A stretch of 64,000 bases of DNA, taken from Sphingomonadales bacterium. GTDB lineage: Bacteria; Pseudomonadota; Alphaproteobacteria; Sphingomonadales; Sphingomonadaceae. The position numbers and the translations under genes were made by a program. Below, piece by piece: positions 63,653-64,000 of this stretch (the stretch's first letter is position 1; the number at the start of each line of letters is the position of its first letter). Under the pieces are notes generated by a model. The model was not told the origin of the DNA, did no database searches, and saw only the letters and a list, made by a program, of their open reading frames with translations. The stretch spans positions 36,483-100,482 of the forward strand of contig JANYGX010000008.1 in NCBI GenBank assembly GCA_025362295.1, read 5' to 3'.

Positions 63653-64000
63653 ATGCTTTTGTACGGTTTGATTTTGCTTGTCGGGAGCGCAGCACTGGGG
63701 CAACCTGTTGTGTCGAAGCCTGCAACTGAAACCATGCCATTTGAATCCGAGTTGCCGCCATTGACTGAGCCCCCACAAAGCCAGCCTGAGGCCGCGCCTG
63801 GTGCTTTATCCACACCACAAGCTGAACCCCAGGCTGAACTACAGGCTGATCCGGCGCTGGCACAGCCACTGGAGCCAATCGGTACCTATGACGCAACACC
63901 CCTGGCTGTCACTGCGGCGACTGTGGATCCCAAAGTGCCCAATATCCTCTACAAACTCGATCTTCAGGGTTTGAAAGAGGTTGGGCTTGAGGCGCGTTTT
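63653..64000 (+). CDS. Secreted or outer-membrane protein, possibly TamA-like (partial, 3' end outside window)
   Basis: The frame is open to the window end. I prefer ATG 63653 because it begins a signal-peptide-like stretch (MLLYGLILLVGSAALGQP) and GGGGTAG lies just upstream; the same frame also has an ATG at 63527, which would place a 42-residue polar head before a membrane helix. After the signal comes a Pro/Gln/Glu-rich linker (about 20-75), then VPNILYKLDLQGLKEVGLEARF at the window edge. The last phrase is reminiscent of the first POTRA strand in TamA/BamA-type proteins, but too little is visible to decide. Confidence 0.6.
   Translation, partial: MLLYGLILLVGSAALGQPVVSKPATETMPFESELPPLTEPPQSQPEAAPGALSTPQAEPQAELQADPALAQPLEPIGTYDATPLAVTAATVDPKVPNILYKLDLQGLKEVGLEARF

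Noticed and set aside
1..64000. CRISPR array or phage genes
   Set aside because: No regularly spaced repeats, cas genes or phage structural or integrase genes were seen.

Overview
The window is chromosomal DNA from a free-living alphaproteobacterium. The evidence is gene order: rpoZ-rel-pyrE-(DUF2062)-pdxJ-acpS-lepB-rnc-era on one strand, then dusB-ntrB-ntrC-ntrY-ntrX-hfq-hflX on the other, plus acnA followed by a DUF1489 gene. I do not try to name the genus. No rRNA, CRISPR array, integrase or intact transposase is visible.

Positions 1-8150 are accessory. A DUF11-repeat surface protein runs off the left edge. Next comes a signalling locus: a Crp/Fnr-type regulator diverges from a three-gene run encoding a TIR-transmembrane-TPR protein, a 145-residue unknown, and a TPR-SLOG-nucleotidyl cyclase protein. 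A small unit (integral membrane protein and divergent TetR regulator) follows, bracketed by a 17-bp imperfect inverted repeat.

Positions 8163-25462 hold a non-flagellar type III secretion system. A long minus-strand operon reads lytic transglycosylase, sctV, C, D, (F), I, J, K, L, N, O, P, Q, R, S, T. The autoprotease gene sctU and a FliO-like gene lie on the opposite strand, followed by an orphan gene with a strong ribosome binding site that may encode a substrate. No translocon, tip protein, gatekeeper or chaperone is recognisable.

Positions 25570-32350 are a catabolic operon (metallo-beta-lactamase-fold hydrolase, acyl-CoA synthetase, methylmalonate-semialdehyde dehydrogenase, acyl-CoA dehydrogenase, enoyl-CoA hydratase). 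It fits valine/branched-chain acyl-CoA breakdown and is preceded by a perfect 20-bp palindrome.

Positions 32438-50909 are core genes: translation, RNA processing, lipid and vitamin synthesis, stringent response, then nitrogen/redox two-component systems, Hfq, HflX and MutT. Positions 51039-55743 mix two lone Flp pilin genes, an acyltransferase, a polytopic membrane protein, an M48 protease and tRNA-Arg(CCT). Positions 55744-60269 form a probable phosphate-starvation unit: a TonB-dependent receptor and a PafA-like phosphatase behind a three-repeat Pho-box-like site. The window ends with aconitase, DUF1489 and the start of a secreted or outer-membrane protein gene.
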